This document shows, piece by piece, positions 24,113-37,300 of a stretch of 64,000 nucleotides of DNA. Under the pieces are notes generated by a model. It ran no database searches. It had not been told where the DNA came from and saw nothing but the letters and a program-made list of their open reading frames with translations. The translations under genes were made by a program, and so were the position numbers. Position 1 is the first letter of the stretch; each line of letters opens with the position of its first letter. This DNA is from Liolophura sinensis (lineage: Eukaryota > Mollusca > Polyplacophora > Chitonida > Chitonidae): positions 2,053,501 through 2,117,500 of the forward strand of contig NC_088303.1 in the NCBI RefSeq assembly GCF_032854445.1. Direction: 5' to 3'.

Positions 24113-27100
24113 TTATATAAGTGACAAGATCCTGAGTGGGATGTTGATCACCAGAACAGTCAGAATTGGGTAAATAAATACAGACCTAATTTGCTCAAGT
24201 TGATTGAGGACCAGAGAGCATAGTCCCAAAGAGTAAGTGTAAAAACTCCTACTGAGTGGGATGTTGATCAGTACAACAGTCAGAATTGGGTAAATAAATA
24301 CAGGCCTGATTTGCTCAAGTTGATTGGTGACCAGAGAGCATAGTCCCAAAGAGCAAGTGTAAAAACTCCTCCTGAGTGGGATGTTGATCACCAGAACAGT
24401 CAGAATTAGGTAAATAAATACAGGCCTGATTTGCTCAAGTTGATTGGTGACCAGAGAGCATAGTCCCAAAGAACAAGTGTAAAAACTCCTACTGAGTGGG
24501 ATGTTGATCACCAGAACAGTCAGAATTGGGTAAATAAATACAGGCCTGATTTGCTCAAGTTGATTGGTGACCAGAGAGCATAGTCCCAAAGAGCAAGTGT
24601 AAAAACTCCTACTGAGTGGGATGTTGATCACCAGCACAGTCAGAATTGGGTAAATAAATACAGGCCTGATTTGCTCAAGTTGATTGGTGACCAGAGAGCA
24701 TAGTCCCAAAGAGCAAGTGTAAAAATTCCTACTGAGTGGGATGTTGATCACCAGAACAGTCAGAATTAGATTAATAAATACAGGCCTGATTTGCTCAAGT
24801 TGATTGGTGACCAGAGAGCATAGTCCCAAAGAGCAAGTGTAAAAACTCCTACTGAGTGGGATGTTGATCACCAGAACAGTCAGAATTGGGTAAATAAATA
24901 CAGGCCTGATTTGCTCAAGTTGATTGGTGATCAGAGAGCATAGTCCCAAAGAGCAAGTGTAAAAACTCCTACTGAGTGGGATGTTGATCACCAGCACAGT
25001 CAGAATTAGGTAAATAAATACAGGCCTGATTTGCTCAAGTTGATTGGTGACCAGAGAGCATAGTCCCAAAGAGCAAGTGTAAAAACTCCTCCTGAGTGGG
25101 ATGTTGATCACCAGAACAGTCAGAATTAGGTAAATAAATACAGGCCTGATTTGCTCAAGTTGATTGGTGACCAGAGAGCATAGTCCCAAAGAACAAGTGT
25201 AAAAACTCCTCCTGAGTGGGATGTTGATCACCAGAACAGTCAGAATTGGGTAAATAAATACAGGCCTGATTTGCTCAAGTTGATTGGTGACCAGAGAGCA
25301 TAGTCCCAAAGAGCAAGTGTAAAAACTCCTCCTGAGTGGGATGTTGATCACCAGAACAGTCAGAATTAGGTAAATAAATACAGGCCTGATTTGCTCAAGT
25401 TGATTGGTGACCAGAGAGCATAGCCCCAAAGAACAAGTGTAAAAACTCCTACTGAGTGGGATGTTGATCACCAGAACAGTCAGAATTGGGTAAATAAATA
25501 CAGGCCTGATTTGCTCAAGTTGATTGGTGACCAGAGAGCATAGTCCCAAAGAGCAAGTGTAAAAACTCCTACTGAGTGGGATGTTGATCACCAGCACAGT
25601 CAGAATTGGGTAAATAAATACAGGCCTGATTTGCTCAAGTTGATTGGTGACCAGAGAGCATAGTCCCAAAGAGCAAGTGTAAAAATTCCTACTGAGTGGG
25701 ATGTTGATCACCAGAACAGTCAGAATTAGATTAATAAATACAGGCCTGATTTGCTCAAGTTGATTGGTGACCAGAGAGCATAGTCCCAAAGAGCAAGTGT
25801 AAAAACTCCTACTGAGTGGGATGTTGATCACCAGAACAGTCAGAATTGGGTAAATAAATACAGGCCTGATTTGCTCAAGTTGATTGGTGATCAGAGAGTA
25901 TAGTCCCAAAGAGCAAGTGTGAAAACTCCTCCTGAGTGGGATGTTGATCACCAGCACAGTCAGAATTGGGTAAATAAATACAGGCCTGATTTGCTCAAGT
26001 TGATTGGTGACCAGAGAGCATAGTCCCAAAGAGCAAGTGTAAAAACTCCTCCTGAGTGGGATGTTGATCACCAGAACAGTCAGAATTAGGTAAATAAATA
26101 CAGGCCTGATTTGCTCAAGTTGACTGGTGACCAGAGAGCATAGTCCCAAAGAACAAGTGTAAAAACTCCTACTGAGTGGGATGTTGATCACCAGAACAGT
26201 CAGAATTGGGTAAATAAATACAGGCCTGATTTGCTCAAGTTGATTGGTGACCAGAGAGCATAGTCCCAAAGAGCAAGCGTAAAAACTCCTACTGAGTGGG
26301 ATGTTGATCACCAGAACAGTCAGAATTGGGTAAATAAATACAGGCCTGATTTGCTCAAGTTGATTGGTGACCAGAGAGCCTAGTCCCAAAGAGCAAGTGT
26401 AAAAACTCCTACTGAGTGGGATGTTGATTACCAGAACAGTCAGAATTGGGTAAATAAATACAGGCCTGATTTGCTCAAGTTGATTGGTGACCAGAGAGCA
26501 TAGTCCCAAAGAGCAAGTGTAAAAATTCCTACTGAGTGGGATGTTGATCACCAGAACAGTCAGAATTGGGTAAATAAATACAGGCCTGATTTGCTCAAGT
26601 TGATTGGTGATCAGAGAGCATAGTCCCAAAGAGCAAGTGTAAAAACTCCTCCTGAGTGGGATGTTGATCACCAGAACAGTCAGAATTGGGTAAATAAATA
26701 CAGGCCTGATTTGCTCAAGTTGATTGGTGACCAGAGAGCATAGTCCCAAAGAGCAAGTGTAAAAACTCCTGAGTGGGATGTTGATCACCAGAACAGTCAG
26801 AATTAGGTAAATAAATACAGGCCTGATTTGCTCAAGTTGATTGGTGACCAGAGAGCATAGTCCCAAAGAGCAAGTGTAAAAACTCCTACTGAGTGGGATG
26901 TTGATCACCAGAACAGTCAGAATTAGGTAAATAAATACAGGCCTGATTTGCTCAAGTTGATTGGTGACCAGAGAGCATAGTCCCAAAGAGCAAGTGTAAA
27001 AACTCCTACTGAGTGGGATGTTGATCACCAGAACAGTCAGAATTGGGTAAATAAATACAGGCCTGATTTGCTCAAGTTGATTGGTGACCAGAGAGCATAG

Positions 27101-28805
27101 TCCCAAAGAGCAAGTGTAAAAACTCCTACTGAGTGGGATGTTGATCACCAGCACAGTCAGAATCGGGTAAATAAATACAGGCCTGATTTGCTCAAGTTGA
27201 TTGGTGACCAGAGAGCCTAGTCCCAAAGAGCAAGTGTAAAAACTCCTACTGAGTGGGATGTTGATCACCAGCACAGTCAGAATTGGGTAAATAAATACAG
27301 GCCTGATTTGCTCAAGTTGATTGGTGACCAGAGAGCCTAGTCCCAAAGAGCAAGTGTAAAAACTCCTCCTGAGTGGGATGTTGATCACCAGCACAGTCAG
27401 AATTAGATTAATAAATACAGGCCTGATTTGCTCAAGTTGATTGGTGACCAGAGAGCATAGTCCCAAAGAGCAAGTGTAAAAACTCCTACTGAGTGGGATG
27501 TTGATCACCAGAACAGTCAGAATTGGGTAAATAAATACAGGCCTGATTTGCTCAAGTTGATTGGTGACCAGAGAGCATAGTCCCAAAGAGCAAGTGTAAA
27601 AACTCCTACTGAGTGGGATGTTGATCACCAGAACAGTCAGAATTGGGTAAATAAATACAGGCCTGATTTGCTCAAGTTGATTGGTGACCAGAGAGCATAG
27701 TCCCAAAGAGCAAGTGTAAAAACTCCTACTGAGTGGGATGTTGATCACCAGAACAGTCAGAATTGGGTAAATAAATACAGGCCTGATTTGCTCAAGTTGA
27801 TTGGTGACCAGAGAGCCTAGTCCCAAAGAGCAAGTGTAAAAACTCCTCCTGAGTGGGATGTTGATCACCAGAACAGTCAGAATTAGATTAATAAATACAG
27901 GCCTGATTTGCTCAAGTTGATTGGTGACCAGAGAGCATAGTCCCAAAGAGCAAGTGTAAAAACTCCTACTGAGTGGGATGTTGATCACCAGCACAGTCAG
28001 AATTGGGTAAATAAATACAGGCCTGATTTGCTCAAGTTGATTGGTGACCAGAGAGCCTAGTCCCAAAGAGCAAGTGTAAAAACTCCTCCTGAGTGGGATG
28101 TTGATCACCAGAACAGTCAGAATTAGATAAATAAATACAGGCCTGATTTGCTCAAGTTGATTGGTGACCAGAGAACATAGTCCCAAAGAGCAAGTGTAAA
28201 ACTCCTCCTGAGTGGGATGTTGATCACCAGAACAGTCAGAATTAGATAAATAAATACAGGCCTGATTTGCTCAAGTTGATTGGTGACCAGAGAGCATAGT
28301 CCCAAAGAGCAAGTGTAAAAACTCCTACTGAGTGGGATGTTGATCACCAGAACAGTCAAAATTAGATAAATAAATACAGGCCTGATTTGCTCAAGTTGAT
28401 TGGTGACCAGAGAGCATAGTCCCAAAGAGCAAGTGTAAAAACTCCTACTGAGTGGGATGTTGATCACCAGAACAGTCAAAATTAGATAAATAAATACAGG
28501 CCTGATTTGCTCAAGTTGATTGGTGACCAGAGAGCATAGTCCCAAAGAGCAAGTGTAAAAACTCCTACTGAGTGGGATGTTGATCACCAGAACAGTCAGA
28601 ATTAGACAAATAAATACATGCCTGATTTGCTTAAGTTGATTGGTGACCAGAGAGCATAGTCCCAAAGAGCAAGTGTAAAAACTCCTACTGAGTGGGATGT
28701 TGATCACCAGAACAGTCAGAATTAGACAAATAAATACATGCCTGATTTGCTTAAGTTGATTGGTGACCAGAGAGCATAGTCCCAAAGAGCAAGTGTAAAA
28801 CTCCT
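24113..28805. repeat. 120-bp satellite-like array, about 39 copies, with higher-order repeats
   Basis: Very homogeneous units (GAGTGGGATGTTGATCACCA, CAGGCCTGATTTGCTCAAGT, AGAGCATAGTCCCAAAGAGC) with a 120-bp period. Indels are rare: 3 bp missing near 26770 and 1 bp missing near 28200. Shared variants show a 960-bp (8-unit) higher-order copy: 24361-25320 repeats as 25321-26280. Variants also recur every 480 bp near 27361/27841. Because 120 bp is 40 codons, one minus-strand frame stays open for 1357 codons. I treat this as a by-product, not a gene. Confidence 0.95.
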
Positions 28806-29049
28806 ACTTTATTACATGCATCCTTGATTTTGTATGTTTTGCCAGAGTAGCATTTTAGTCATTTATGATCATTAGTATGACATGAAAACGGAAGCACATG
28901 TATACCTGACATGCTAATGAATAAAAACTATTCAAGAAAATGTGTGTAATTTGTGTGTAATTTTTAATTAAATATGATATTAAGTAAGACATTGGTGTCA
29001 GACTGAGTGTTCTTAACTGACGAATGTTCTACACCTTTTCCAAGAAGGT

Positions 29050-29665
29050 AGCATGATGGCATCCAGCACAATTAGCATGATGGTATCCAGCATAACTAGC
29101 AAGGTGGTATCCAGCATAACAAACCTGATGGTATCCAGCATAACTAACAAGGTGGTATCCAGCATAACAAACCTGATGGTATCCAGCATAACTAACACGA
29201 TGGTATCCAGTACAACTAACACGATGGTATCCAGTACAACTAACCTGATGGTATCCAGCACAACTGGCACGATGGTATCCAGCACAACTAACACGATGAT
29301 ATCCAGCACAACTAACACGATGGTATCCAGCACAACTAACACGATGGTATCCAGCATAACAAACCTGATGGTATCCAGCATAACTAACATGATGGTATCC
29401 AGCACAACTATCATGATGGTATCCAGCAAAACTAGCATGATGGTATCCAGAACAACTGGCATGATGGTATCCAGCACAACTAACACGATGGCATCCAGCA
29501 CAACTAGCATGATTGTATCCAGAACAACTGGCATGATGGTATCCAGCACAACTGGCATGATGGTATCCAGCACAACTAGCACGATGGTATGCAGCACAAC
29601 TAACCTGATGGTAACCAGCACAACTTGCACGATGGTATCCAGCACAACTAGCACAATGATGTGGG
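29050..29665. repeat. 24-bp minisatellite, about 25 copies
   Basis: Units ATGGTATCCAGCACAACTAA plus variable bases with a 24-bp (8-codon) period, so both strands are open for more than 200 codons. The translations are low-complexity and start and stop with the array, so no gene is called. Confidence 0.92.
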
Positions 29666-29669
29666 AGAG

Positions 29670-31295
29670 CTCAGCGACAAAGACAAATCCTGTCACATTT
29701 CCTTTATAACAGCTAGACTATAACACGAGACAAAGTGACATTTAAGTTATATCGTTTCTGTTGGTCATGCACATAGAAGCAGTTTGTATGGTACATCTCC
29801 TGTACACTTGGAAGTGGCTTGCAGGGGTGTTTCTTGCTCTGCCGAGCCCCTCATAATTACATATCTACCTGTTATGATAAAACTACATGTACAAGTAAGA
29901 CATCAACGTGTACTGACAAAAACATTACACTGACAGGCCCAATGAGAACAGTATTGTGTATTACCAAAGACAACATTAAAAGCCCGACTTTGTTCTGTTT
30001 TCCTTGACCCTACATCAAGCCAATTATAAGTGCCTTTTGCGTGTTGTGCTTATTATCGGGTTTATATACTTGTTTATTTATATATATTTTTTTCATGTGT
30101 TTTTTTAATATTTAAGTTGCTGCTCAACCTTATGCATATTTTGAACAAATGTTTCTATATTTTGTATGCACATTCCCCATAGTTTGTGAATTAATAAAAG
30201 GTGTAACCCTCTTCCCCTCACAAGGTATAAAAAAAATAATCCCAATAAAGAAAATAAAAAACATAGTCATTCCGAATTACCAGAACAAAAAACGGGATTT
30301 TACAACTTAATTCTCTATTATTTGGTAGAGAAACAAAGGTAGGCAATTCCATTGATGACACTCGTGTAGAGTACTTGAACTGTGCAGTGTGGTAGTGCTA
30401 TCCCCTGTCCGCCAAAGCCCGGCGTACATCTTACTTCGTCTGGCTTCAGATGCGGCCTAGTGACCGGAATGAAAACTCTGAAAAGTGGTACCCAGGTATC
30501 TGCAAATGGCGATTACTGGAAAACTACTGTTCGTATCGTACCAAACTCAACGGCTTTAGAAAGACGGTTCCTAAGCTTTGTAGACATACTATATTTGTGT
30601 CATTAACCATCGAATTTAGGGCTTTAATCGTGCCTGGAGCGGAGTTGACTGTGGTGAAATGCGATTACGGTCACCGAACCTGGCATCGGCAGTGGAGATA
30701 ACTGTCGTGGCGGTCACCAGTGTATGTTTCGTTTCAAAGTATATAATACATCGAAATACAACTAAAGTTAGAGGTTATATACTACTGTTAATCATAGTGG
30801 AGGAAAATGAGAAAACGAAGGCTTTTTGAGACGTAAATATATTTTTAAAAATCGGTAAAACATATTAAGTAATTTCCATACCGGTACAGAGTATCTTTTC
30901 ATTAAACTTGTTACAAAAACCGACCTTTAGGTAATATATAGCTACTCCATTTCAGCTGAATTTTGAATATCTTTCGTTTATGACAGAATTTGCCAGAATC
31001 ATAAATTAATTTAATAAAGAAAAATAACATCTTACATTATTTTTTTTTAATATCAGTCAGCCTCTGATAATGTAAATATAGTGTAAAATATAAAGAGAAA
31101 GAAAAACAAATTCAAAGAAAGCAAGCAAATGTATCACTTTGTTGAAAATTTGTTCACAAGACATATGAAAAACGATGCATGATTACGAAATAAAGCGCAC
31201 ATGTTTAAGCTTTCCAGCTGGAGCGGCTATAGACGGATGTCATGGCCATTTCAGAGGAGATATCTTTGTGCTGTCTTCGCCCCGCAGCCACATCT
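29670..31295. other. No gene recognised
   Basis: AT-rich intergenic sequence. Two overlapping open frames at 30382-30701 (74 and 83 codons) show no recognisable domain. Confidence 0.5.
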
Positions 31296-31299
31296 AAAC

Positions 31300-31515
31300 A
31301 CAGTTTTTCAACCTTTGGTGCAAGTCTCTGGTGGCACGCTGCACTCTTTTTGTCACAGTTTTGTTAATGGTATCATTGGCAAGATGTGTTGTAGCTACAC
31401 ACGCATCCTTTTGGATGTTTTCAATTGCGGCCCATATCGTTGGGTGGGAATAGAATACACTGCAAGAACTGTATTCAAGGATGAGCATTATAAAAACTTT
31501 TTTAAACACGTAGAG
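31300..31515 (-). pseudogene. Possible MULE-type transposase fragment
   Basis: A minus-strand open frame of about 71 codons contains HPTIWAAIENIQKD followed by ACVATTHLANDTINK. This resembles the region after the catalytic domain of MULE-type DDE transposases, which have an H-P-x-I/L-W-x-x-I-E pattern. No catalytic residues are present. The call rests on a short motif and could be chance. Confidence 0.3.
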
Positions 31516-31679
31516 GAAAACAATCTCTTTCTGCTTAATATTGGTTATAGATTATATGTATGTTATGAGAAATTTGTTAACATCATTGAAAAGGTATATT
31601 TTTTCCGTATTTAGGGCAATTACAACACTTTCAGCCTGTTATCTTACATTTATATATATAACAAAAAAGAAAACAAAAT

Positions 31680-32085
31680 ATATGGATTACAACTTCCATT
31701 TATTCAGTAGCGACGTTTCGCTATAGGCACTAATACCCAAGACAAGGCATTGCTTATGCATTTACACTAGACAAGGCATTGCTTATGGATTTACACTAGA
31801 CAAGGCATTGCTTATGGATTTACAACTTCTCTTGATCTGTTGTCACGACGTTTCGATGCAGAAACTAGCATCGTTATCAAGTATCCGCTAGTATCTGCAT
31901 CGAACCCTCTTGACAATAAACCAAGAAGTTGTAAATCCATAAGCAATGCCTTGTCTAGTGTAAATCCATAAGCAATGCCTTGTCTAGTGTAAATCCATAA
32001 GCAATGCCTTGTCCAGTGTAAATCCATAAGCAATGCCTTGTACAGTGTAAATCCATAAGCAATGCCTTGTCTAGTGTACTTCCGT
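31680..32085. repeat. Palindromic element with tandemly repeated arms
   Basis: The left side has about three copies of GACAAGGCATTGCTTATGGA then TTTACACTA. The right side has about five copies in the opposite orientation. They meet around a centre carrying CACGACGTTTCGATGCAG and its partial complement. A related GCGACGTTTCGCTATAG lies at about 31710. On the minus strand the centre folds as CGATGC / GCATCG immediately before AAACGTCG. This recalls the GAAAC end of the hammerhead-like termini of Penelope-like elements, but the CUGAUGA core is not intact. Confidence 0.6.
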
Positions 32086-32089
32086 GCCA

Positions 32090-33889
32090 ACTTCTAAATG
32101 CCACTAAAACAAATAACAAGGCACTAATACAGTCATCAAGCATAATGATCAATTGGTTTTTGACTTCAAGATATGGACAAAGAGGAAACATAAAACAGAC
32201 AAGATTGACGAGAGAGGTTTGCATTACAGAGACGGTTCTCCATTTACTTTTACTCTCCTGGCTTTGTGGACCTTGTGGACATGTTAGCAACAACAGCAGC
32301 TTTAAATTTTCACAGAGCATACATCATTTATAATTTTACATGAATTATACCGTTTCTCATTTTGTGAATGGAAGCAGAACATTGATGATTAAAATTAATT
32401 TGTAAACAAAACAAAGGCAAATTTTATTACACATGATGTTCTTCTCTACATTTCACTGATTTTCACTCTTTCTGTTTTTAAGAAAGCTCAGTGATCAAAT
32501 TCTCTTATTTCTCGTTTGATTTCCAACGTTAAGCTTTGAAATTTCGTTCGAAATAAAAAACGGTCCGTCGAGTTTTTGATATCTTTTCCCAGTAATTTAG
32601 GAATTTGTATATAATTTCAAGGTTTTAATTTTAGTACCATCCTATTTCAGATGAGAATTCAATGTGGCATCACAAAACAGTATCGATGTGCAGATTGGAA
32701 GTAACCAGCTTTTTTGAACTTTCATAATCCCTCAGAATCTATTTCAAAATTGCAATTATGCCCAGATAACTGGAGTGGAAGTGACAGGTGAGCAGTGCCC
32801 GAGGTCGAGGTCGTGGATGACCATTACGGCACATCCTCTTCAGTAGATTGCCTCACTATACGGCCTCACTACATGTTGTTAATTACACGTGTTTTGGTTT
32901 TGGCTCCTGTGGTAGGCCTATCTGTTACAATGTGCCTTATGGATATTCTTTAAATGATGAAATCCATACAATAATTCTTGTAAAATAATAAGGAAAACTA
33001 ACTTATTGTTTTTTGTAAGGTTTAAGGATTACCACTCAAATTTACATTTACTTTAACAGTAATAGAATTTATTTATTTGACTGGTGTTTTACGCCGTACT
33101 CAGTAATAGAATGTATATTATATGTAGAATCGTGTTTAAATGTCCATCTCAAGAAGGGTCAGAGAAATTTTAAAACATCTTTATATATTTCTCTCAATGT
33201 TTGTCAAAACACAAATGATTTCAAACCTGTAGCTAAGAATAATGAACTTGCCTGACCTGAAATGTTCAATTTAGGGTGCATATGTATTGTATAGTCAGAT
33301 AAAATAGTGTCGGATGAGTATGGTATAGCCTGTAAATACATCGTTGTGTCGGATGAGTATGGTATAGTTTTGTAAATGTCGGCAAGGGTGAATATACCGT
33401 CAATGTTCAATAATTTCACATATGCTGTCTCTACCACTCCCCAACTCTAGGCACCAACTCACCCATCCCAGAGATATGAACATGAGGTTAATTGAAAAGC
33501 ACAAAGGGTTAACGGGAATAAGAGAATAAGAATACCAAAAAGGAAAGTAGTAGTGTCGTTTAGTGGTTTGGTACATGAATGTAATAAGGCGATTTGTAAG
33601 TTTGAATGCCTCAATTTTTATGAACTACCCAGATTAATATTAATTAATATTCCGAATATGTTCGGAATAAAGTTCTTTTTCTTTACCTTTTATTTTTGAA
33701 GTTTCAACAAAAGAAGCCCTGCGTGTCATACCTGACCCCTAATAAACATCCCCTACCCTCTCCTCGACTCGGTGTGATGGTTTTAAAAGAACTGGACATG
33801 ACACATTGCAAACTCTGTTTCCAGGCCAACAAAATGTACTGTTTATCTGTGCTATACACAGGCGGAACTAAATTTGGGATGGGAGAAAT
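32090..33889. other. No gene recognised
   Basis: AT-rich intergenic sequence upstream of the tan-like gene. It includes a 42-bp SINE III tail (33067-33108, TGACTGGTGTTTTACGCCGT) and a doubled GTCGGATGAGTATGGTATAG near 33310 and 33350. Confidence 0.5.
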
Positions 33890-33998
33890 CAGAGCACAGC
33901 CCGGCAGGGGAAATCCAAAATGCCCTGCAGGTTGCTGGAAGACCTTCCCACTAATGACCGGAGAGGAAGCCAGCATTTCTGTATATGGAAATGTAGCT
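33890..33998 (-). mobile_element. SINE family III internal fragment
   Basis: Contains GCACAGCCCGGCAGGGGAAA, GCAGGTTGCTGGAAGACCTT and GGAGAGGAAGCCAGCAT, the reverse-oriented body of family III. Neither tail nor head is kept. Confidence 0.6.
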
Positions 33999-34034
33999 AA
34001 GTTTGAAACAACTTCCCAGTGTTTATATTCATAA

Positions 34035-34350
34035 GATGAGCCCATCATTCTGAGCCAATCTGCACATTATTCTGAGCCAATCTGCACATTATTCTGAGCC
34101 AATCTGCACATTATTCTGAGCCGATCTGCACTTTATTCTTAGCATGCACATTATTTTGAACCAGCTTTGTATCGTTCTGAGCCAGTATGCATATTATTTC
34201 TGAGCCTTTCTGAGTTTGTGTAACAGTCTAAGCTAGACTGTGTATCATTTTGAGTTAGTCTGTGTATCGTTCTGAGCTAACCTGTGTATCATTCTGAGCC
34301 AGTCTGTGTATGATTCTGAGCTACCCTGTGTACCATTCTGAGCCAGTCGG
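34035..34350. repeat. 22-23-bp minisatellite upstream of tan-like gene 1
   Basis: About a dozen degenerate units of TTCTGAGCCAATCTGCACAT or TTCTGAGCCAGTCTGTGTAT. The array ends about 50 bp before the start codon at 34398, so it occupies the presumed promoter or 5' UTR. Confidence 0.85.
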
Positions 34351-34397
34351 CTAAGCTGCGGTTATAGCGCCACGTCACAGTCTTGACACGGACGATA

Positions 34398-37300
34398 ATG
34401 GAGGCTATTCCTGAGCTCTATGTTACAGGCACACACTTTGAGCTTGGCCGAGCCATCGTGAGTACACTTACCTATGTGTGATTTAGCTTATAACTTTAGT
34501 CTTTTAACTTTTCTTTTATATTCACTCCCTGTAATCAGTCGTATTCACTACCAAAACCTCTACACGTTGATATGTTGGATTTGCCTATTATTGTAAGGAA
34601 TATTCAGTCAGAGTACAAGCATCAGTTACCTAAACTGGTGTCAACTTCATTCTTAACCCAGTTTGTGACAGTGCCGTATTTACCGTATTTTTTTCACACG
34701 ATTTATTATAATATAACTTTAATAAACGAATTTTATTTTTTCAGTCATAGTTTGGCTATATTATTTCAGAACTGGATGTTAGTAAATTCTGTTATAAAAA
34801 AAGCACAACGTAGTCTTTTCGCGAAGCCTGCCAGGAGCTGTTCAAAACGCATGTTGGTGCAGCTATTGTAAAACAACTCTCCACGCTCATTGTTAAGTAT
34901 GCCACTCGCCTTGAATAACTACGACGTCATCTGCGGCAATGATTTCTCACTGTGTAAACCAAGCCGAAGGAGTTTAACATAATGAACTAGAAAAAGTGTT
35001 CTAACTGAATTTTCTTTGCAATAACATGGATGTCCAATATACCGATGTGTTGAGCTTGTGGTGTGACTAACGAAAGGCAATTTTGGTAGCACAAATACCT
35101 GAACATAGGCTAAAGATTTGTGCTGCTCTTTATTTCCTTATACATGGATTATACCGGGAAGGCCATTCCTTTAAGTACAACTTCGTCAATGTATTCAACC
35201 GTATACATGCATTTCTATAATAGTAGTCAACTTTTTGCTGCTGTCTCTTTCTGGCGTACATAACAACTTGATTGAATACAAACCATATCGATTTGCGTTT
35301 GTACGTTAACGTAATTAAGACCCTAGATCCTAAATAGACTTTTATTTCAATACAGTATATACTGGACATTTACACATTGACCAGTACATACATGATGTGC
35401 CATGCCTCTTTAGTATAAAGGGCATAAACTATATGCGGACACACGCACCGCCTATGTAGGACATGTTTGGTACAAGTCACGATAAGGGATGTAGGAACCT
35501 ATGGAAGGCCGGTCTGGCTGTTCCTTTGTCGTCTTGTTATTTTATCATATGATGGCTTAGACATTTAGGGGTTTAAGTACCGAGCAGAACTCAAGGGACA
35601 TCCGCGCATATTGACCAGTTTGTGGCAAAATTCCTAACTCTAAAGCGTCTAATAAGGAAGACGATGTTGGATTCGCATGAAGGGTCTTTTGTGTAACTGA
35701 ATGCTGAGTATAGTGCATGACACCAAATAATGTTAAGCTTTTCCAACACATGTATGGTTTTTTGGCATTTCACTCTGTTATAGATTGCTTGTTTAAATTT
35801 TGGTGCTTTACGCCACCCTTATTCAATCAATACAGAGCTGGTATCTCAATGGTGACCATATCTTGATGGGTGCATGAACATAGAAACAAAACGTGTAAAT
35901 GATTTAAGTGAAAAAATCCTCTTTAAGATCTTAAGATATAACAAAAGGATAAAGATTCTACAATATCTGGGATCAAACCCAGTTTGGGTTATATCAAACA
36001 CTTTAAAAATGGTACTTGTTGCTGCTTCGCTTGGCGCCCAGCACTGAGTATCAGTGTGATGTGATAGAAATGTCTGGTGTCTTCGACATGATACTTCAGT
36101 GACAGCAGCACTTTGGCGACATGGATTCGCTCTGCCACATGAAAACACAGTATATGTACACCCACACCCAATGATTCCTTGCCTTAATATGACTGAATGA
36201 TTGTAAAGTACGACACAAAACCCCAAGTATGCGTATCGGGCCTGCATACATCCTACCATCCTAATAAGAAATAAATAAATAAAGGCATCTTTGTGATCCA
36301 GGAGCCTATATAGGTATTTGAAGAAACAGACAAAACGGACTTCATGTCTCAATCCTACGTAAACCTGTTTCGAATATCATTAAAGGTGTACCCAGGTAGA
36401 ATCAGGCATTCGTAATACAATCCGTCAACCAAAATGGACGTTTAAGTCCATAACTGCAAGGCCATCTTCCAAAACGACGTTTAACACAAACCACCAAAGA
36501 ACTCAGAAAGTGTGCATAAAGTACGAAATAGGGACAAATCATTCAAAGATAAACAGTCAGGAGTTTCCAGTGATTCTGGAGAGATGCAAGGAGTTCTAGG
36601 CGATTGAATTAAATGGGTATCCAAATCGTGTACCATTCTAATTTGCAAAATGTTAATAATATAATAGGTATCTCGGTTGTGCTTTGATTGCATCTCTTTA
36701 TATATATATATGGCGATCTATTTCAACATGATGAATATACAGCCCCTTGCATGGGACACAATCGGAATTAGACACAATCATGAAGCCGAGTGCCAGAGGT
36801 TGTGGACGCTCTGACCATATTTACTTACAAAAGAATTATACTCATCGTAAAACTTGAAAGGTGAAGCGGCTTCATCGAATAATCTTGACAGACTAGTCTT
36901 TGTAGTAATAACTGGTGACGTTGTTTGGAATGGTCACACAACACAAAGGATGTAACAAGTGCTACAAGGCGAGATATGTACATGCCATGCAGAACCTTTT
37001 GGTATATTGCTATCCAAGTAAATATACAAAATTGAAACTATCCCTCTTGTCGTAACGTTGGTGATACAGGAAACCGGTTTGGTCTTTGTACAAATACAAT
37101 TCAAGATAAGATGTACCATCTGGAGAGTCTATGGTTTCCTTCAAATCCAACCAAGGCGGATATATATCTTTCACAGCCTTTGCTATACATGGTATATATC
37201 TTCTCTCCTCTAGACCGCTGAGAACCGCGGTATCAGAATCTCTTAGCTTTATTTCACGATGTTTCATTTGTATCTCATTGTTAGGGAGAACAGTTCTGTG

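Noticed and set aside
24113-28186. Minus-strand 1357-codon open frame as a protein gene
   Set aside because: The period is exactly 40 codons, units differ at codon positions without obvious bias, and no start, promoter or similarity is seen. Kept only as a testable question.
29013-29709. Open frames of over 200 codons on both strands
   Set aside because: Artefact of a 24-bp repeat; simultaneous opening on both strands shows it is periodicity, not coding.
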